Part shown: positions 51,909-55,370 of the stretch, piece after piece
How the letters are laid out: the number at the start of each line of letters is the position of its first letter
How positions within the stretch are numbered: the stretch's first letter is position 1
Made by a program: the position numbers and the translations under genes
Notes under the pieces: generated by a model
Databases searched by the model: none
The model's input: only the letters and a program-made list of their open reading frames with translations
What the model was told of the DNA's origin: nothing
Assembly: GCA_937922005.1 (NCBI GenBank)
Contig: CAKZWV010000016.1
Location: 1-55,370, forward strand
Direction of reading: 5' to 3'
From: an uncultured Clostridia bacterium
GTDB lineage: Bacteria > Bacillota > Clostridia > Saccharofermentanales > DTU023
DNA length: 55,370 nt

Positions 51909-53732
51909 TTAGCCTAAAACTTTTTCCGCTAGGTCGGCGACTTGGTCGACGAGGCTATCGACATAGGCGATGGTCTTTTGGAGGGGCTCGTCAGTAGAGA
52001 CGTCGACTCCGGCCAGACGAATCTGGTCAATGGGGGCCATGGTGGACCCGCTCGCCAAGAATTTCAACCAGCCGTCGATGGCACTTTGGCCCTCGGCTTG
52101 GATCTTTAAGAGGGCTGTGGTAGAGATGGTAAGACTGGCCGAATAGGTATAAGAATACAGGCCGTCATAATAGTGGGGCTGGCGCATCCAAGTCCGCTCT
52201 GCCCCGGGATCCAGGACCACATCGTCCCCCCAGAAGTCCGTAAGAACCTGGCGGAAAATCTCGTGGAAATCTGTTGCCGTAAAAGACTCGCCTTCCATGG
52301 CCCGCCGGTAGACCTCCCGCTGGAAGGCCCCTTCGTGGAGGTGGGTCACGAAATTGTGATAGTAAGTATTGGCGATAATATTCGAGAGGACTAAGAGCTT
52401 ATCCCGGTCTGACTTGGCCTCCTCCAGCATACTGGTCGCAAGGAGAAGTTCATGGCAAGTCGAGGGGGCCTCGACACAGTACATTGACATATCCTGGGCA
52501 AAGAGGGGGGCCTTGGCACCCACCATCAAACCCTCACCAGCATGCCCCAACTCATGGGCCATGGTAAAGGTTTCAGAAAGGTCCGAACTCCAATTGAGGA
52601 GAATATAGGGGCCGGCTCCAGGAACAGTCGTACAAAAACCTCCCGTACTCTTCCCCACATTCTGGGGGAAGTCGATCCAGCGCTCCTTCTGGAAGTTCAT
52701 GATCATATCATGATAGTCCGGGCCCAGGCGCTTCGTCATTTTATCGATATAAGTCGCTGCCTCTTCCGGGGTTACTTTGGGAGAATAAGAAGGATCCAAG
52801 AGGGCCTTCAAATCCGAGAAATACATGGTGTCAAGACCCAAGACCTTCTTGAGGAGGCGGGAGTATTTGCGCATGACCGGGGCAAAATCCTTCATGATGA
52901 CATCGATCTGACGGTTGTAGAGGTCCTTGGAGACTTGCTGGCGGTCTAGCAAATAATCAAAGACGTCGTCATAGTGACGGATTTTGGCCATTTTGACGTC
53001 GGTTTGCACGTGCTGGTTGTAAATCGCAGCGACCGTGTTTTCAACCTTGGCCAGGCCCTCGGAGAAGGCCTTGAAGGAGTTACGGCGGACGGCGGGGCTG
53101 GGATCGGTGCAATAGACATTCTCATAGAGGACGTAGGACAGGGGATAAGTCTTCCCGTCAGCCTCGAAGTCGGCGAAGTGGGTATCGTTGGATTTCAGAG
53201 TCTGATAGAGGTCAATCCAAGCGTTGAGGCTGGAACTGAGCTCGCTCAACACGCCTTCTGTCTCGGGGCTGAGGAGGTGGGCCTTCTCATCGATCAGGCG
53301 CTTATAGAAGTGCTGATAGGCAGGGTGGGCCTTGCCAGCGGCCTCCAGGACAGCGCTATCAACCCGGGGCAGGCGGGTCTGGAGGTTCGCAAAGAGGGTG
53401 TCAATCTCGTCGAGCTCCAGACGACTCGTCCCGGCGAATTTGGCCATATCCTGGTCGGTCATATCGGTCACAAAGGCCAGGTCGACGTAAGTAAAAAGAC
53501 GGATCATCTCGGCCAGGGCCTCCTCCATCTTCTCCACGATGCTGTGGAGGATCTCGGGATCCTTTTCTCCCTCAATCTTCTCCAAATACTCCTTCGTCAG
53601 CCTTTCCAAGGCCTTTTTCGTCTTGCCCATAGCCTCCTGAAAGACCTGGCGATCCGGATACAACCGGGTCAGGTCCCAGGTCAAACTCTCATCTTGGGCG
53701 ATCACTTCTTGTCTGCTTGGAAATTTTTCCAT
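51909..53732 (-). CDS. pepF: Oligoendopeptidase F
   Basis: This 607-residue M3-family zinc peptidase cleaves peptides of roughly 7-17 residues in the cytoplasm. The catalytic HExxH reads MAHELGHAGEGLMVG, and the third zinc ligand region EAPSTCHELLL follows 25 residues later. AAGGAGGTGCTT before ATG 53732 sets the start. Two dispersed motifs lie inside (52859, 53583) and one is just upstream (53769). The gene is GC-rich and native-looking, unlike the ATPase gene that follows. Confidence 0.94.
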   Translation of the reverse strand: MEKFPSRQEVIAQDESLTWDLTRLYPDRQVFQEAMGKTKKALERLTKEYLEKIEGEKDPEILHSIVEKMEEALAEMIRLFTYVDLAFVTDMTDQDMAKFAGTSRLELDEIDTLFANLQTRLPRVDSAVLEAAGKAHPAYQHFYKRLIDEKAHLLSPETEGVLSELSSSLNAWIDLYQTLKSNDTHFADFEADGKTYPLSYVLYENVYCTDPSPAVRRNSFKAFSEGLAKVENTVAAIYNQHVQTDVKMAKIRHYDDVFDYLLDRQQVSKDLYNRQIDVIMKDFAPVMRKYSRLLKKVLGLDTMYFSDLKALLDPSYSPKVTPEEAATYIDKMTKRLGPDYHDMIMNFQKERWIDFPQNVGKSTGGFCTTVPGAGPYILLNWSSDLSETFTMAHELGHAGEGLMVGAKAPLFAQDMSMYCVEAPSTCHELLLATSMLEEAKSDRDKLLVLSNIIANTYYHNFVTHLHEGAFQREVYRRAMEGESFTATDFHEIFRQVLTDFWGDDVVLDPGAERTWMRQPHYYDGLYSYTYSASLTISTTALLKIQAEGQSAIDGWLKFLASGSTMAPIDQIRLAGVDVSTDEPLQKTIAYVDSLVDQVADLAEKVLG

Positions 53733-53961
53733 AAGCACCTCCTTTTCAATTTTACCCCCCAATTCTAACAAATATTCCCCTCCCCGCCTAGGGATTTTCT
53801 CCCGGAAAGTTCGTCAGCTTGCTCGGATGCCACATCTCCCTCCGGGGCGAAGGCCAAGAATTGTAGTGATTTATCAAGGCTCGGCACGCCTTTTGGGTAT
53901 GGGAAGTTTTAGTAAGTAATTTAAAAACAAAAATCAACTTTAACTTGATTAAAATAAAAAC
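53733..53961. other. Divergent spacer between pepF and the acquired ATPase
   Basis: No gene is seen. The motif copy at 53769-53779 is near pepF. Around 53900 the base composition shifts sharply to AT-rich, marking the probable left edge of an acquired segment. Confidence 0.5.
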
Positions 53962-54000
53962 AGGGCGTAAATTTCAAGTTCAACTTGAAAAATACGCCCT
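53962..54000. repeat. 39-bp near-perfect palindrome overlapping a promoter
   Basis: AGGGCGTA (53962-53969) pairs with TACGCCCT (53993-54000). Inside, TTTCAAGTT and AACTTGAAA surround a central C. Only the two AA positions on each side fail to pair. The -35 box of the next promoter lies in its right arm. Confidence 0.9.
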
Positions 54001-54013
54001 ATAGCTATATAAT
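53985..54013 (+). promoter_or_regulatory. Promoter of the DUF4143 ATPase gene
   Basis: TTGAAA (53985-53990) and TATAAT (54008-54013) are 17 bases apart, 24 bases before the ATG. The overlap with the palindrome suggests repression by a protein bound there or a terminator stem for upstream transcription. Confidence 0.8.
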
Positions 54014-54037
54014 AAATTTATATAGGAGGACTATTCA

Positions 54038-55210
54038 ATGATAAGAAGGAAAATTGGAAGCAAACTATTAGAAATTTCAAAACAAGTTCCAGTTGTAACA
54101 GTAATAGGGCCTAGACAATCTGGCAAGACAACCCTAGTAAAAGAATGCTTTCCAGAATATAGTTATGTAAATTTAGAAGATCCTATTAATAGGACTTTAG
54201 CAACAGAAGACTATAAAGGATTTTTTGCAAGCTTTAAAGAACCACTAATAATAGACGAGGTTCAAAGAGTGCCAGAACTTCTTTCAGCTATCCAAGTTAT
54301 GGTTGATGAAGATAGAGAAAAAAATGGCCGCTTTATTCTTACAGGCAGCCATCAACCTAATCTTCAAAAAGGAATCGCCCAATCACTAGCAGGCAGAACA
54401 AGTATTTTAACCCTACTTCCCCTAAGTATGGAAGAACTTGCTGAAGAAGAAAAGCTAGAAGAAGTTTCTGTAGACCAATTACTAATTAAAGGTTTTATGC
54501 CTGAGCTATACAGGAAGGGATCTAGGGATCATATAGTTTACTATAGAGATTACCTGAATACTTATGTAGAAAAAGACTTGAGAGAAATGTTAGAGATTAA
54601 AAACTTAGACAAGTTCCTAAGATTTTTGACCCTGCTTGCAGGCAGAGTGGGCCAAGTTGTAAATTTATCTGCCTTATCAGGAGAGGTAGGAGTTTCTTCT
54701 ACGACCTTGGCTGAGTGGCTTTCAGTTCTTGAAGCATCATATATAGTATTTAAATTGCAGCCTTATTTTTCAAATATTGCAAAAAGACAAATTAAATCTC
54801 CGAAAATTTATTTCACAGAAGTAGGTCTAGCATCATACTTATTAGGAATAGAAACAGAAAACCAAGCCAACAGAGATCCCCTAAGAGGAAATCTTTTTGA
54901 AAATTTAATAGTAGCAGAAGTTTTAAAAAAAAGACTAAACGACAACCAAAATCCAAATATGTTTTACATGAGAACAGAAAATGGAGTTGAAGTAGACTTA
55001 ATTGTAAAGAAAGAAGATGCCCTTTATCCCATTGAGATAAAGACGTCAATGACTCCACACAGGTCTTTTTCTAGGCACTTATTATCCTTTAACCAAGTAG
55101 AAGAAAATGGAAAGAAGCCAAGAATTATTTATACAGGAGAGTCATACCCACAATTTAATGGCGTTGAATATGTCAACTTTAAAGATTTAGAAAAATATTT
55201 AAGATTTTAG
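54038..55210 (+). CDS. AAA-family ATPase with DUF4143 domain
   Basis: This 390-residue protein is an ATPase (Walker A GPRQSGKTTL near residue 24; Walker B PLIIDEVQRVPELL; sensor RFILTGSHQPNL), followed by a DUF4143 domain with a restriction-endonuclease-like core: NLFENLIVAEVLKK and NGVEVDLIVKKEDALYPIEIK. Such genes are common, mobile and of uncertain role, often thought to be defence- or toxin-related. Base composition is very AT-rich and no dispersed motif is present, so it is probably acquired. AGGAGG precedes the ATG. Confidence 0.88.
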   Translation: MIRRKIGSKLLEISKQVPVVTVIGPRQSGKTTLVKECFPEYSYVNLEDPINRTLATEDYKGFFASFKEPLIIDEVQRVPELLSAIQVMVDEDREKNGRFILTGSHQPNLQKGIAQSLAGRTSILTLLPLSMEELAEEEKLEEVSVDQLLIKGFMPELYRKGSRDHIVYYRDYLNTYVEKDLREMLEIKNLDKFLRFLTLLAGRVGQVVNLSALSGEVGVSSTTLAEWLSVLEASYIVFKLQPYFSNIAKRQIKSPKIYFTEVGLASYLLGIETENQANRDPLRGNLFENLIVAEVLKKRLNDNQNPNMFYMRTENGVEVDLIVKKEDALYPIEIKTSMTPHRSFSRHLLSFNQVEENGKKPRIIYTGESYPQFNGVEYVNFKDLEKYLRF

Positions 55211-55370
55211 TCTAATATTAACCTGAACTCTGCACAAAAGTAACACTAAGAAGCTCCTCTTGTGTCAGCCCTCTAGAAATATCCAGACCGAAAGAGCTCA
55301 GGATGATCTTTTGTTACTTGGTTACGGCATGGTCCAGTTGATAGTGACCTCTGTTCCTGCGTACCATTTG
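55211..55370. other. Window edge with a broken open frame on the minus strand
   Basis: The minus strand reads MVRRNRGHYQLDHAVTK then TAA, and continues in the same frame as ILSSFGLDISRGLTQEELL to a second stop. AAGTAAC near 55237 and GTTACTT near 55314 form an inverted pair. It may be a degraded gene end; I recognise no family. Confidence 0.35.

Larger units (their letters stand above)
1819..53779. repeat. Dispersed 11-bp motif GGGRRTATTTG (23 copies)
   Basis: Consensus is [G/T/A/C]GGRRTATTTG, usually followed by T, C or G. Plus-strand copies start at 1819, 7232, 9037, 13814, 19438, 27001, 38503, 41267, 50208, 51622 and 52859. Minus-strand copies (seen as CAAATAYYCC) start at 3025, 14365, 20068, 25048, 29273, 33210, 35591, 38345, 43822, 50809, 53583 and 53769. 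A one-base variant GGGATTATTTG is at 16735, 22802 and 29144. By hand estimate less than one copy is expected from base composition. Copies occur in all reading frames, both orientations, and in genes and spacers. None was seen between 43.8 and 50.2 kb or in the ATPase gene after 54 kb, the acquired-looking stretches. Function unknown. Confidence 0.8.

Noticed and set aside
52974..53768. 264-residue open frame opposite pepF
   Set aside because: Antisense to a well-conserved peptidase, with repetitive Gly/Val/Leu composition typical of an antisense shadow.
1819..53779. Dispersed motif as a polar Chi or FtsK/SpoIIIE-type signal
   Set aside because: Orientations are balanced (11 plus, 12 minus) with no local skew, although one window cannot exclude a genome-scale trend.
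1819..53779. Dispersed motif as the operator of one transcription factor
   Set aside because: Most copies are deep inside coding regions and unrelated genes, and the density of about one per 2 kb is too high for an ordinary regulon.

Overview
The window reads as chromosomal DNA of an anaerobic, Gram-positive-type bacterium (Bacillota; I cannot fix the genus). The signs are strong AAGGAGG-type ribosome binding sites, TTGACA/TATAAT promoters, lipoprotein lipoboxes, a CD1871A-type CXXC protein, a double-cubane reductase, a partly anaerobic-looking cobalamin gene set and no respiratory genes. Most of it is moderately GC-rich. Two stretches (about 46.5-50.1 kb and 54.0-55.2 kb) are clearly AT-richer and look acquired.

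Layout. 0-8 kb (mostly minus strand): tRNA-Cys/tRNA-Gly, a HelD-type RNA polymerase recycling helicase, a double-cubane 2-hydroxyacyl-CoA dehydratase-like reductase, an AI-2E family permease, tRNA-fMet/tRNA-Leu, a NapH-like Fe-S membrane protein with a CXXC partner, and nagB. 8-14 kb: dihydrolipoamide dehydrogenase, three tandem LivJ-like binding lipoproteins and the relic of a fourth, with no permease genes. 14-24 kb: rpsD with a structured leader, a solute-binding-protein relic, purF, rho with a disordered extension of over 550 residues, leuS, mreB. 24-25.3 kb: a TraX-like membrane protein, an 18-bp minisatellite and tRNA-Ser. 25.3-41.2 kb: a late cobalamin cluster (cbiP-cbiC, cobD, cbiB, cobC-like, cobS, cobU, cbiA-cobT, cobK) interrupted by an ArsR/metal P-type ATPase pair. 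41.2-46.2 kb: a penicillin-binding/beta-lactamase-like protein, an unrecognised charged protein, a FocA/NirC channel and a two-gene chromate transporter. 46.5-50.1 kb: a lipoprotein and an arsenic operon (arsR, acr3, ArsP-like permease). 50.1-55.2 kb: a GNAT-PgeF fusion, oligoendopeptidase F, and an acquired DUF4143 ATPase whose promoter overlaps a 39-bp palindrome.

The cobalamin genes together amidate the corrin ring (CbiA, CbiP), make and attach aminopropanol (CobD, CbiB), activate cobinamide (CobU), and make and join the lower ligand (CobT, CobS, CobC). Precorrin reduction and methyl migration (CobK, CbiC) are also here. Both glutamine amidotransferase domains have lost their catalytic residues. 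Two CobU-like proteins are degenerate in complementary halves.

The most striking signal is not a gene. An 11-bp sequence, GGGRRTATTTG with small variations, occurs 23 times (26 with a one-base variant) on both strands, inside genes and between them. Base composition predicts fewer than one. It is absent from the acquired islands. In three unrelated protein linkers it forces the same peptide, NTPA. It behaves like a genome-wide DNA-level signal such as an uptake sequence, a recombination hotspot or an organising site.
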